From: Bacteroidota bacterium
Lineage (GTDB): Bacteria; Bacteroidota; Bacteroidia; Chitinophagales; Chitinophagaceae
Assembly: GCA_029558715.1 (NCBI GenBank)
Contig: JAKQEA010000047.1
Span: 1-64,000, forward strand
Length of the DNA stretch: 64,000 nt
Direction: 5' to 3'
A model generated the notes under the pieces. That model searched no databases and was not told where the DNA came from. It saw nothing but the letters and a program-made list of their open reading frames with translations. This document shows positions 1-9,109 of the stretch, piece after piece. The first letter of the stretch is position 1. The number at the start of each line of letters is the position of its first letter. The position numbers and the translations under genes are program-made.

Positions 1-767
1 CCGTATCTACTTGTGCCAGCAGATTGTAGTCCCTTCTGTGTAAGAGCAATGAATCGGTAATATCTGAATAGTTTTCAATTCTAAAATTCCCACCTTTTTC
101 TATAAACCTGAATTTCCTTATCTGGTTGGTGTATTGTTGAACAAAGCCAGGTCCATGGTCAGGTCCATGAGGGGTTATAGCGTCCCTCAAAACGTTGACC
201 TCCTACCAGGAAGAACTGATCTCCAAGTTTATTAAGCCGGCCTCCGGTTACAGCCATTCTTTCATCGGCTAACTGGTACAGGTATGGACTTATATCCTGA
301 TTATAAATAATAGCATTGATCAACTCATTTACTTTTATACTGATCAAAGACGGATAGGTGATATGATCTTTTTTTGTTTCGCTATAGCCATAGCCGCCAA
401 TGATCAACAACTGGTTACCTTGTTGAAAAAATTCCATATTGCTGCTCTGCAGTTGTTCTGCTAAAGCTGCTGGGAGGGAGAGAATACTTTTTTTCCAGAC
501 TTTTTCTTTTTTAAGGTCCAGTACAATCAGTTCTGTGTTATTATATTTTTTGTTGAAGGAAGCAAAAGGTTGTCTGCGGTGAAGGCCATCGGTTCTGCCG
601 CCGATCAATAATACTTTATCTTTATGCTTTGCCCATGCATACGACTGCAGGCCTTTAAAACCTTCGGGTATAACCGGCTCCAGCTTTATTTTAAAGGGGT
701 AAAAAGATTGCGCATTGATATTAATGGTTAATACCAGACTGCTTAACAAAACAAAGGAAAGTTTCAT
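1..767 (-). CDS. Kelch-repeat/galactose-oxidase-like secreted protein, truncated by the window edge and apparently frameshifted at a G4 run (171-174)
   Basis: ORF 159-767 has a signal peptide and repeated LLIGGR/LLIIGGYG/FFLVGGQRF kelch-like strands. Removing one base of GGGG at 171-174 continues the frame as ...RYNPHGPDHGPGFVQQYTNQIRKFRFIEKGGNFRIENYSDITDSLLLHRRDYNLLAQVDT to the window edge. Confidence 0.6.
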
Positions 768-770
768 AAA

Positions 771-1466
771 TTATTCAGGAATTGATAGGGTTAAAGTGCC
801 TGTACCAGCCGAAAAATTTTCAAGGTGGCCAACAATAGTTTTCTTTTTATCCATCACATGTATATGCATATTTGTTGTGTGATGGGTAAATATGCTGTGA
901 TGTTTATTGGAATAAAAACCCAGTAATACAACGGATTCGTTGCTGAAGCTGCCATACTTTGCAAACTGCTTATGGTTGTCAAAAGTATGAGCTACTCCTT
1001 CTTTCCAGTCGATTACATGCCAGGAGGCAATGTTGATATTCCCTTTGATCAAAAAAGGGAATGGCTCTTCCAGAGCCTGTCCCTTTTGTGATGCAAATTT
1101 TTCGACAGCCTTCTCAAGGGAAGTATAATCTTTTATCTGATCGGTGATTCGGATCGTTTTCCATTTTGGTACTTGTGAATAAACTAGCATAGCGGCCTTC
1201 ACTTTTTCAGTGATAACGGTAATGGGCTGTTCTGCATTTACTTTACACCAGTAGGGTTTACTATCAATAATAAGTACTTCCCCTTTAATACCTTCGGCAG
1301 GACCAAGACCGTAGATATGTGGGTGGTTTACCAGGGTATCCAGTGCAATATGGGCGGAAAAATCTGCTTGTCGCATAATTTTCTTCATTTCGCCAGCTAC
1401 TTTCACATCTGTCTTTGGAGGAATAATAAGAACGGCTCCAAAAAATGCAACCAGGAAGAATTTCAT
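771..1466 (-). CDS. alpha-acetolactate decarboxylase family protein with N-terminal signal peptide
   Basis: IYGLGPAEGIKGEVLIID and HHSIFTHHTTNMHIHV match the acetolactate decarboxylase fold and its His motif. Start set at MKFFLVAFF (1466), because the 1511 start would overlap dps. Confidence 0.7.
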   Translation of the reverse strand: MKFFLVAFFGAVLIIPPKTDVKVAGEMKKIMRQADFSAHIALDTLVNHPHIYGLGPAEGIKGEVLIIDSKPYWCKVNAEQPITVITEKVKAAMLVYSQVPKWKTIRITDQIKDYTSLEKAVEKFASQKGQALEEPFPFLIKGNINIASWHVIDWKEGVAHTFDNHKQFAKYGSFSNESVVLLGFYSNKHHSIFTHHTTNMHIHVMDKKKTIVGHLENFSAGTGTLTLSIPE

Positions 1467-1480
1467 TTTCAATTGTACTA

Positions 1481-1954
1481 TTATTTGTTCAGGAAAGAGG
1501 AATACATCCAAACTAATTTTTCCTGCTGACGGATATAGTCGCTCATTAAAGCATTTGTTCCTTCATCTTCAGCATCAGCTGATAACGTTAATAATTCCCT
1601 TTCTATTTCCAGCAACACTTTAAAGGCGTCAAGTACTCCTTTTACAGCTTCTTTTCCGTCATGTACATTTCTCCTTTCCTTTATCCTGGATAGTTTAAGA
1701 TAGTCAGTATAAGAATGGCTCGGAATATGGCCAAGCGTCAATATCCTTTCTGCCACTTCGTCAATTTTCAACTGAGTGTCTGTATACAATTCTTCAAACT
1801 TTAGATGTAGTTCAAAGAATTTATCTCCTTTGATATTCCAATGAAATCCGCGGGAATTAATATAAAATAATTGGAAGTTTGCTAATAGCAGGTTTAGCTT
1901 TTCGGCGAGTTCTCTTGCTTTGTCAGCATTGAGGCCGATCTGATTTTTTTTCAT
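1481..1954 (-). CDS. dps: Dps/ferritin-like DNA-binding stress protein
   Basis: LLANFQLFYINSRGFHWNIKGDKFFELHLKFEELYTDTQLKIDEVAERILTLG is a typical Dps ferroxidase region. Confidence 0.9.
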   Translation of the reverse strand: MKKNQIGLNADKARELAEKLNLLLANFQLFYINSRGFHWNIKGDKFFELHLKFEELYTDTQLKIDEVAERILTLGHIPSHSYTDYLKLSRIKERRNVHDGKEAVKGVLDAFKVLLEIERELLTLSADAEDEGTNALMSDYIRQQEKLVWMYSSFLNK

Positions 1955-2000
1955 GTCGAAATTTTATACTCTAAATTAGCTATTTGCATAAAGCCAGCAG

Positions 2001-2014
2001 GTGATTTTTATCAC
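2001..2014. promoter_or_regulatory. Candidate Crp/Fnr-type operator upstream of dps
   Basis: GTGATTTTTATCAC inverted repeat (GTGAT-N4-ATCAC), centre about 54 bp upstream of the dps start. Confidence 0.55.
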
Positions 2015-2117
2015 GAACTACCTGTTTGCGATAATGTAAAACCGGGCAGATAATTCCCGGTTTTTGGTTGATATTTAAATCCTGATAGCGGCTGCTCAAA
2101 AAGCAAGCTAAATATAC

Positions 2118-2567
2118 TCAGATAACAGCCACTTCCTTTTCCTGTACCAATATGGTCGGATCAAAGATGATAGCGGATTTGACCGAATTGGATATCAGGC
2201 AGGCTTTTTCACTCATTTCTAATACTCTTTTTGCTTTTTCCTGCATTTCCGGGTTATTGATAACTAATGTGGGACGAAGAAGTACTTCTGTCATCATAAA
2301 TTTCCCTTCCACTTTATCAAGTTTACCGTTTGCCTGGCTGTTAAATGATTCAAATTCCAATTTAGAATTTTCGGCTATAGCCAAAAAAGTTGTCATCAGG
2401 CAACTGTTAATTGATGCTACAAAAAGATGTTCAGGTGACCAGATTTTTTCTATTCCCTTTTGAAATTCCGGCGGGGTAGCCACTTCAATGGACTGAGTTA
2501 ATACCGGGGAACTGATGAATCCTTTTCTGTTTTCTTTCCAGGTTAGATCTACTTCGTAGTTGTACAT
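2118..2567 (-). CDS. OsmC/Ohr family protein
   Basis: 149 aa; SPEHLFVASINSCLMTTFLAIA and CLISNSVK motifs of the OsmC family. Confidence 0.85.
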   Translation of the reverse strand: MYNYEVDLTWKENRKGFISSPVLTQSIEVATPPEFQKGIEKIWSPEHLFVASINSCLMTTFLAIAENSKLEFESFNSQANGKLDKVEGKFMMTEVLLRPTLVINNPEMQEKAKRVLEMSEKACLISNSVKSAIIFDPTILVQEKEVAVI

Positions 2568-2629
2568 AATCGTGTATTTGTAATTTGAATGTTGTGAATC
2601 AAAATTATTATCTGGAATATGGTTGAAAG

Positions 2630-2643
2630 ATGATTTTGATCAC
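2630..2643. promoter_or_regulatory. Candidate Crp/Fnr-type operator upstream of osmC
   Basis: ATGATTTTGATCAC, about 63-76 bp upstream of the OsmC start. Confidence 0.5.
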
Positions 2644-2705
2644 CGTGCAGTTTAACATTTAACAATAATGCTATTTAGTAATAGTGGACGATATTTTTTT
2701 TGCCA

Positions 2706-2719
2706 GTGACTTATATCAC
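2706..2719. promoter_or_regulatory. Candidate Crp/Fnr-type operator in the divergent osmC/SQR intergenic region
   Basis: GTGACTTATATCAC inverted repeat. Confidence 0.5.
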
Positions 2720-2765
2720 ACAGCTAAGGAAAAGTTATTAGAATGACGTAAAATCATTTCAGTGG

Positions 2766-2779
2766 TTGACAGGTATCAT
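2766..2779. promoter_or_regulatory. Candidate weaker Crp/Fnr-type operator upstream of the SQR-like gene
   Basis: TTGACAGGTATCAT, about 98 bp upstream of the 2871 start; imperfect. Confidence 0.35.
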
Positions 2780-2870
2780 CCGATTTTGTGACACAACTCG
2801 CAGAAATACAAACAGGTAGTAGTGAATTTTACAGTGTAATTAATTCTCAGCTCAACTAAACAAACAGCAT

Positions 2871-4106
2871 ATGAAACATCTCGTAATATTAGGCGCAGGA
2901 ACTGCAGGAACCATGATGGCAAATCATTTAAGTCATCATTTGAAAAGACCGGAATGGAGAATCAGCATTATAGATGAAAAAACTGAACATCACTATCAGC
3001 CAGGTTACCTTTTTCTGCCCTTTGATATATATGAACCGGAAGATATAGTGAAATCTATTGATGAGTTTATTCCCAAAGCAGTTGATCTTGTCCAGGGAGC
3101 AATTGATAAGGTAGTACCATCAGAAAACAAAGTGCTGATGCATGATGGTAGTGTATTGGTTTACGATGTACTGATCGTGGCCACAGGTGCCAAAACTGCA
3201 CCGGAAGAAATTGAAGGAATGAAAGGCAGTGAATGGTATAAATCTGTTTTCGACTTTTATACTTTCGAAGGTTCACTTTCCCTGAGAAATAAACTAAGAG
3301 ATTGGAAGGGCGGTAAATTGGTGGTACATATAACTGAAATGCCCATTAAATGCCCTGTTGCACCACTTGAATTTGCATTTCTGGCCGACTCTTATTTTAA
3401 GCATAAGCATATGCGGGATAAAGTAGATATCACTTATGTTACCCCGCTTAGTGGCGCTTTTACCAAACCAAAAGCTACTGAAGCACTGGAGCATCTGCTT
3501 CATGAGAAGAATATAAATATTGAGAGTGATTTTGCAATTGAGCATGTAGATAATGAAAAAAAAGAAATTGTCGATTATGGCGGCAGGGCCATCCCCTTTG
3601 ATATACTTGTTACTGTCCCTACTAATAAAGGAGATGAGGTGATAGCGAGGTCAGGAATGGGTGATGATCTCAATTATGTGCCAACACATAAGGCTACTTT
3701 ACAATCAAAAGAGTATGCAAATGTGTTTGTATTAGGGGATGCAAGCAATATACCGGCTTCCAAGGCTGGCTCTGTTGCTCACTTTGAAGCAGAGATTCTA
3801 ACCGATAATATCCTTCGTTTTGTCAAAGGAGAGCCATTAAAAGACGAATTTGACGGACATGCTAACTGTTTTATCGAAACCGGTAATGGTAAGGCATTAC
3901 TGATCGACTTTAACTATACACATGAACCGGTAGAAGGGACCTTTCCGTTTCCTGGAGTAGGACCATTGAGATTATTGAAGGAAAGCAGGATGAATCATAT
4001 GGGAAAACTAGCTTTCAGGTGGATTTACTGGAATGTATTATTAAAAGGAACACATATACCATTTGTTTCTGCATCTATGTCAGAGGCAGGAAAAAAATAT
4101 AATTAA
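2871..4106 (+). CDS. FAD-dependent sulfide:quinone oxidoreductase-like protein
   Basis: N-terminal Rossmann LVILGAGTAGTMMANHL, YDVLIVATGAKTAPEEI, IKCPVAPLEFAFL and VFVLGDASNIPASKAGS. Exactly two cysteines (KCPVAP, ANCFIE). Confidence 0.85.
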   Translation: MKHLVILGAGTAGTMMANHLSHHLKRPEWRISIIDEKTEHHYQPGYLFLPFDIYEPEDIVKSIDEFIPKAVDLVQGAIDKVVPSENKVLMHDGSVLVYDVLIVATGAKTAPEEIEGMKGSEWYKSVFDFYTFEGSLSLRNKLRDWKGGKLVVHITEMPIKCPVAPLEFAFLADSYFKHKHMRDKVDITYVTPLSGAFTKPKATEALEHLLHEKNINIESDFAIEHVDNEKKEIVDYGGRAIPFDILVTVPTNKGDEVIARSGMGDDLNYVPTHKATLQSKEYANVFVLGDASNIPASKAGSVAHFEAEILTDNILRFVKGEPLKDEFDGHANCFIETGNGKALLIDFNYTHEPVEGTFPFPGVGPLRLLKESRMNHMGKLAFRWIYWNVLLKGTHIPFVSASMSEAGKKYN

Positions 4107-4124
4107 CATTTTAAATCAACAATT

Positions 4125-4433
4125 ATGGAAAAAACTATTGCTGGCAAATCAATTGCCGTAAACGAAGAAGGATATTTGACCGACTTCAAACAGTGGGATA
4201 AATCAGTTGGTGAAGCGCTGGCTGCAGAAGCTGAGATAAACCTGACACCGCGGCACTGGGATGTGCTGACTTACCTGCAAACCGAGCACAAGAATGAGGT
4301 GCCACTTAGTATAAGGAAAATTGGAAAGAGTGGGGTAGTGGATATAAAGGAGTTTTATCAATTATTTCCAAAGGCTCCCTTGAAAACAGCAACTAAAATT
4401 GCGGGCATTCCTAAGCCAGCCAGTTGTATTTAG
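4125..4433 (+). CDS. TusE/DsrC/DsvC family sulfur-relay protein
   Basis: 102 aa; DFKQWDKSVGEALAAEAEINLTPRHWDVL and C-terminal GIPKPASCI with penultimate Cys. Confidence 0.9.
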   Translation: MEKTIAGKSIAVNEEGYLTDFKQWDKSVGEALAAEAEINLTPRHWDVLTYLQTEHKNEVPLSIRKIGKSGVVDIKEFYQLFPKAPLKTATKIAGIPKPASCI

Positions 4434-4454
4434 TAACCTAAAAACGTATCAATC

Positions 4455-4937
4455 ATGAGTGCAAATAATGGTGAAATTAAAAAGATGATGATCATCTTGT
4501 CAAAAGGTACACTGGAGAATGTATATGCAGCTTTTGTATTGGCCAATGGCGCCCGGATGGAGGGAATAGATGCTGAAGTTTTCTTTACCTTTTTTGGCCT
4601 GGAAGCAATTCATAAGAAAAAATTATCACACCTGCATGTGGCTACAGTTGGTAACCCCGCTATGCATATACCTACTATGCTGGGTGGCTTGCCGGGTATG
4701 GAAGCGCTTGCTTCGAATATGATGAAAAAGGAAATGGAAAAAATTGATATGCCTGATGTGCAGGAATTCCTTGATATTTTATCCGCATCGGGGGTAAAAA
4801 TGTGGGCTTGTAAACTGGCGATGGATATGTTCCATTATAAGAAAGAGGATTTATTTGAAGGAGTCGAAGAGGTTATTACGGTAGGAGATTTTTATATGAA
4901 AAGTGAGGGTGAGGGAGTACACATGCTGTTTATTTGA
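4455..4937 (+). CDS. DsrE/DsrF/DrsH-like (DsrE2-type) sulfurtransferase
   Basis: IILSKGTLENVYAAFVLANGA, FFTFFGLEAI, PGMEALASNMMKKEM, VKMWACKLAMDMF, HMLFI. Confidence 0.85.
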   Translation: MSANNGEIKKMMIILSKGTLENVYAAFVLANGARMEGIDAEVFFTFFGLEAIHKKKLSHLHVATVGNPAMHIPTMLGGLPGMEALASNMMKKEMEKIDMPDVQEFLDILSASGVKMWACKLAMDMFHYKKEDLFEGVEEVITVGDFYMKSEGEGVHMLFI

Positions 4938-4991
4938 GAAAGAGAGTTAATTATTGCTGTATCGAAGTAAGCAGTAGTTTATTCCAGTTAA

Positions 4992-5023
4992 AAAATAAGC
5001 GACCCGTGGTCGCTTATTTTTTT
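4992..5023. terminator. Bidirectional rho-independent terminator
   Basis: AAATAAGCGAC-CCGTG-GTCGCTTATTTTTTT hairpin between convergent genes. Confidence 0.8.
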
Positions 5024-5033
5024 AAAGATATTT

Positions 5034-5567
5034 TTAATGAGGCAATTTTTCTCTAAAATACCCATAGACCCATGTGCCGACAATCGCACTTAGCAATGTA
5101 ATAACGATTACCGTAGCTCCCGTACCAATTTGTGCAAATAGGGGACCGGGGCAAGCACCGGTAATAGCCCAGCCAAAACCAAATATCAGGCCTCCGTATA
5201 TATTCCCTTTATTGAATTTTTTGGATACAAATTCAATTGGCTCGTTATAAATAGTTTTTATTTTAAATTTTTTGATAATCCAGACTGATATAATACCAAC
5301 CGTTACCGCTGAACCAATAACGCCGAACATGTGAAAGCTCTGGAGGCGGAACATTTCCTGTATCCTGAACCAGGAAATAACTTCCGCTTTTACCAAAATG
5401 ATCCCGAATAATATGCCTGCCACAGCATATTTCAGATTATACCACCAGGGGTGTTTTAATTCCGATTCGTTAAAACAAACAGCATCAAGTGAACGAACCT
5501 CGAAATCGGTATTTTCAGTTAGAAATTCATGGTGTTTCTTTTCCTGAAATTTTTCATTTATTTCCAT
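5034..5567 (-). CDS. YeeE/YedE-type sulfur-compound transporter, C-terminal half protein
   Basis: GGLIFGFGWAITGACPGPLFAQIGTG motif; hydrophobic. Confidence 0.85.
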   Translation of the reverse strand: MEINEKFQEKKHHEFLTENTDFEVRSLDAVCFNESELKHPWWYNLKYAVAGILFGIILVKAEVISWFRIQEMFRLQSFHMFGVIGSAVTVGIISVWIIKKFKIKTIYNEPIEFVSKKFNKGNIYGGLIFGFGWAITGACPGPLFAQIGTGATVIVITLLSAIVGTWVYGYFREKLPH

Positions 5568-5574
5568 GGTATGC

Positions 5575-6138
5575 TTATAATTTTAAAATGTAAGGGAGAA
5601 CTATGTTAGCTACAATGAAACCACCTGTCATAAAACTGATTGTAGCGACTAATGAAGGCCATTGCAGATTAGAAAGACCCATAATGGCATGTCCGCTGGT
5701 GCATCCTCCTGCATAACGGGTACCAAAACCAACAAGGAACCCTCCTGCAACTGTCATGACAAGTCCACGGACACTTAATAATGATGGCCAGGTAAACAGG
5801 TCTTCGGGAACAAAAGAGTTATAATTGGTAATACCATATGTAGCCAGCTCAGCCTGAAGTTGTGGATTTACCTGTATGGGATCACCAGTAGTTAGCAGTT
5901 GTATTGCTATGAAACCGCCCATCAGGATACCAACCACGAAGAATAAATTCCAAATCTCTTTTTTCCAGTCATACTTGAAAAAAGAAATTTTAGCTGGTAA
6001 ACAGGCTGCACAAATATGTCTGAGCGAGGATGATATGCCAAACGACTTATTACCTATCAGTAACAAGGCGGGTACCATTAGCCCTATCAATGGACCGGCT
6101 ACATACCAGGGCCAGGGTTGTTTTAGAAATTCAAACAT
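5575..6138 (-). CDS. YeeE/YedE-type sulfur-compound transporter, N-terminal half protein
   Basis: GFGTRYAGGCTSGHAIMGLSNLQWPSLVAT motif; multiple transmembrane segments. Confidence 0.88.
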   Translation of the reverse strand: MFEFLKQPWPWYVAGPLIGLMVPALLLIGNKSFGISSSLRHICAACLPAKISFFKYDWKKEIWNLFFVVGILMGGFIAIQLLTTGDPIQVNPQLQAELATYGITNYNSFVPEDLFTWPSLLSVRGLVMTVAGGFLVGFGTRYAGGCTSGHAIMGLSNLQWPSLVATISFMTGGFIVANIVLPYILKL

Positions 6139-6186
6139 AAAATTTTATTTTAATGAACAAATTTGGTGGCGATTTTAAAACTACCC

Positions 6187-6202
6187 GGTGATAATTATCA
6201 CC
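6187..6202. promoter_or_regulatory. Candidate Crp/Fnr-type operator upstream of the yeeE pair
   Basis: Perfect 16-bp palindrome GGTGATAATTATCACC, about 50-65 bp upstream of the 6138 start. Confidence 0.6.
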
Positions 6203-6211
6203 AATAATATC

Positions 6212-7237
6212 CTAATTATTTTTTTCAACAGTTCTCCTGGAAATTATTGGTTGGTAAGGTCCGAATTTATGCTGAGTTTCAGTAAATCCATCAGCATAGG
6301 GACCAAAAGGATGATCAAAAGGTTTTTTTGAAATATCCGGCCAGTCTTTACTCAGATCTTTTGCAGGCCTGGGCTGGCTGTTTACATAAGCGGCCACATC
6401 CCATGCTTCTTCTGTTGATAATTTCGGGCTGGCATGAGTTGCCTGGTTGAAAGGCATATTACTTTTAATATAACCAGCAAAATTGCTTAACCTGAAAAGA
6501 CCAGCGCCATTGTTGTAACTATGCTCTCCCCAAAGCGGCGGATAGTCATAACTTTTGCCATTTATACTTAACTGCCCTTCTCCTTTTTCACCGTGACAGC
6601 TTTTGCATTGTGCTGTATAAACTTCTTTTCCTTTTACCGGATCTGCCGCCCTGTCAAGAAATGGCAGTTTCTCAATCCCGCTTCCAACAGGCTTTTCTCC
6701 TTTTTTTACATCTTTCCCAAGCCATTTAATATACGCATAGATGGCCTGGTATTCTTTGCTGTTGCTGTCCGGAGCAACGCCATTCAAACTTCTTTCAAAG
6801 CAGTCACTCACTCTTTTGTAGAGGCTTTCCATGCTTCCGCTACGGTCACGAAATTTCGGATAGGTAGAAAACACAGCGCTGTAATTATTGCCCCAGTTTT
6901 TTTTGCCGGCATTTAAATGACAGTTTTGACAATTCATACCGTTGGTTATTTGAGCAACAGAGCCATGCGGGCCAAAATATCTTGCTGTATGTGCCACAAT
7001 ATCTTCTCCATACATAACTATCTCTCTTTCTTCTCCCTGTAATTCATTATCTGTAAACAAACTTGGAGGTATCCAGGTACTATCTTTTATTGCAGCATTA
7101 TAAACAGGAGTAGCTCCCTGTTTAATGGCTTTAACTATTTCTGAAATTGAAACAATAGTTATACTTATCACTATTATTGCCAGTTGCCAGTTTGATTTAA
7201 TATTCTTCCACATATTTGTTTGCTTATCGGAATTCAT
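6212..7237 (-). CDS. Diheme c-type cytochrome, thiosulfate dehydrogenase (TsdA)-like
   Basis: Two CXXCH motifs (CQNCHLNAG, CKSCHGEKGEG); N-terminal membrane anchor; RSGSMESLYKRVSDCFERSLNG region resembling TsdA. Confidence 0.75.
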   Translation of the reverse strand: MNSDKQTNMWKNIKSNWQLAIIVISITIVSISEIVKAIKQGATPVYNAAIKDSTWIPPSLFTDNELQGEEREIVMYGEDIVAHTARYFGPHGSVAQITNGMNCQNCHLNAGKKNWGNNYSAVFSTYPKFRDRSGSMESLYKRVSDCFERSLNGVAPDSNSKEYQAIYAYIKWLGKDVKKGEKPVGSGIEKLPFLDRAADPVKGKEVYTAQCKSCHGEKGEGQLSINGKSYDYPPLWGEHSYNNGAGLFRLSNFAGYIKSNMPFNQATHASPKLSTEEAWDVAAYVNSQPRPAKDLSKDWPDISKKPFDHPFGPYADGFTETQHKFGPYQPIISRRTVEKNN

Positions 7238-8924
7238 ACGTTGTTCCCTGTAATTGTGTAAGCAGTGTATGGGGTTGGTCAGTTGCAGTGGCTCTCATCT
7301 CCAGTTTTGGTGATACTGGTGAATGGGTGGCAAGGTATTCTTCTATCACCTTGTGCATTAACACACCAAGTTTTTTCGGATTCTTTACCTTTTCAATACG
7401 GCATAATGTGTCATCAGGATCACCTTCTCTTTCACAGGCCACAATGCTGTACTCTTTGCTAAGGTCTAATGTTTCACCTTTTATTTTAACCCAGTTGACT
7501 CTTTTGCCAAATTCATTTCCAATAGTGAAATTCACTTCCATACCGGCAAAGCGAACAAACCAACCGCCAAACCTTTTGGATGGATCTTTTGCAAATGCAT
7601 TCTGCAGTTCTTTCTCCAGCCAATCCCAGAGTTGTTTGCCAGTTACCATCCCGGTCTTTGCTTCACTGTCTACTGGCAACATATTCCACAGAAATTCTTT
7701 GGTAATGTCGGCTTTTCCTTTTCTTGGATCAACAGCGAGCGGCTGGCAAAAACGAAAACCATTACTTAAAGCAATATCTGTTTTGAATTTCCAGTGAATG
7801 GCATCTGTGATAAGATTATCCATAGGAGTTTCCATTACAAAGTATCTTACCAATGGAGTTGTGGTCATACCAATTACTTTGGATAATTCCTTTTTAAAGG
7901 GGATCTCTGCTGTATTAATCTGAGCCAGTATTTTTTTATCTGCCGGATATTTGACCGGATCTACATCAAGCAACTGGTATTTATAACTTTTCATCTTTCC
8001 GTTTTCCACTTCTATATCAAGTTTGCCAAGGAATGAACCAAAAGCGCCACATTCCACTACTTTGGTATATTTTCCCTCGATTGGCACTCTTACTCTCTCA
8101 TGTGTATCTGCCCCAAGAATAAAATCAGCACCTTCTACAGCCGGATTATTTGCCAGCCCCACTTGTTGGGCCAATCCCATATGCGTCACAATAAAAATAA
8201 TACCACAGCCTTCCACATCTTTCAACAACCTTATGTATTTGGCTACGTTATAATCAGCATGTTCAAAACGAATGCCTTCACTATAAGCAGGTGATTGTCG
8301 TTTGGGAATCAGATGATCTGTATAGCCAATAAAACCAACTTTAGCGCCGGCAATATATTTTATCCAGTAAGGAGGATAGATCAATTCGCCATTGTCTGCA
8401 TCATTTGTTTTATGCCACATATTAGCACAAATCTTGGCGGCGGTAGCATGTCCCATATCAAATAACATCTTCTTTTTCTTATATACTACTTCCCAGTTCC
8501 CTGGAAGGATAAGATCGTAATTAAAATCATTCAGTAGTGGTATCAACGCTTCACCTTCAGTTAATGATGCTACTGCACTGCCATGAAAATAATCACCCCC
8601 GTCAATAAGAAGTGTATTACCCGGATTTTGCTTCCTGAAATGATTGATCATGGTCTTTAATACAGCAAGACCACCTCTTCTTCTGTAAACGGGTTTCTCA
8701 TTTTCCCAGAAAAATTCGTCATGGGTGTGGAGCTGCGCATGTATATCGGAGGTATAAAGTATAGAGAAACGTCCGGGCAAGCCTTCCGTTACCTCTTTGG
8801 CTAATTCACCTGTAGCGGCTATAGCTGTTGAGCCTAATGTGGATCCCATACCAGCCAGTGCAGCTTTTTTTAAAAAATCACGGCGGGAGTTGTTGTTGTT
8901 ATCATTGTTTATCCATGAAGACAT
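7224..8924 (-). CDS. SoxB-like metallophosphatase/5'-nucleotidase-family thiosulfohydrolase with Tat signal
   Basis: Tat motif SRRDFLKKAALAG; ILYTSDIHAQL, LLIDGGDYFHGSA, LPGNWEVVYK, DFILGADTHERV, NGFRF. Start set at MSSWINN (8924), because the 8993 start codon lies inside the operator palindrome. Confidence 0.8.
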   Translation of the reverse strand: MSSWINNDNNNNSRRDFLKKAALAGMGSTLGSTAIAATGELAKEVTEGLPGRFSILYTSDIHAQLHTHDEFFWENEKPVYRRRGGLAVLKTMINHFRKQNPGNTLLIDGGDYFHGSAVASLTEGEALIPLLNDFNYDLILPGNWEVVYKKKKMLFDMGHATAAKICANMWHKTNDADNGELIYPPYWIKYIAGAKVGFIGYTDHLIPKRQSPAYSEGIRFEHADYNVAKYIRLLKDVEGCGIIFIVTHMGLAQQVGLANNPAVEGADFILGADTHERVRVPIEGKYTKVVECGAFGSFLGKLDIEVENGKMKSYKYQLLDVDPVKYPADKKILAQINTAEIPFKKELSKVIGMTTTPLVRYFVMETPMDNLITDAIHWKFKTDIALSNGFRFCQPLAVDPRKGKADITKEFLWNMLPVDSEAKTGMVTGKQLWDWLEKELQNAFAKDPSKRFGGWFVRFAGMEVNFTIGNEFGKRVNWVKIKGETLDLSKEYSIVACEREGDPDDTLCRIEKVKNPKKLGVLMHKVIEEYLATHSPVSPKLEMRATATDQPHTLLTQLQGTTYEFR

Positions 8925-8986
8925 TGGCAATCGTTTAGGTGAAAAAATACTGAATTTAAAGTTGGTTCTATTTACCTGATTGCTAC

Positions 8987-9000
8987 GTGACAACAGTCAC
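8987..9000. promoter_or_regulatory. Candidate Crp/Fnr-type operator upstream of the soxB-like gene
   Basis: GTGACAACAGTCAC; GTGAC/GTCAC perfect inverted repeat, about 70 bp upstream of the 8924 start. Confidence 0.55.
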
Positions 9001-9109
9001 ATTTAGTCAATTCTTGATTTTAGTTCATTTGACCCGGAGGTTTCGCAACATTACTTTTACCGGTAAATTACTTTTTATTTGGCTACGATGAATATTTTAG
9101 TGGTACAGT

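Noticed and set aside
1317-1529. Plus-strand ORFs opposite the ALDC-like gene and many other short antisense ORFs in the track
   Set aside because: They overlap well-supported genes, lack family motifs and have atypical composition.
2741-2757. Additional operator-like string ATGACGTAAAATCAT
   Set aside because: The half-site spacing is 5 rather than 4 and the arms are weaker; not counted with the other sites.
8925-8993. Upstream start for the SoxB-like protein (MSRSNQVNRTNFKF...)
   Set aside because: The start codon falls within the GTGACAACAGTCAC palindrome, and the Tat signal is better placed from 8924.
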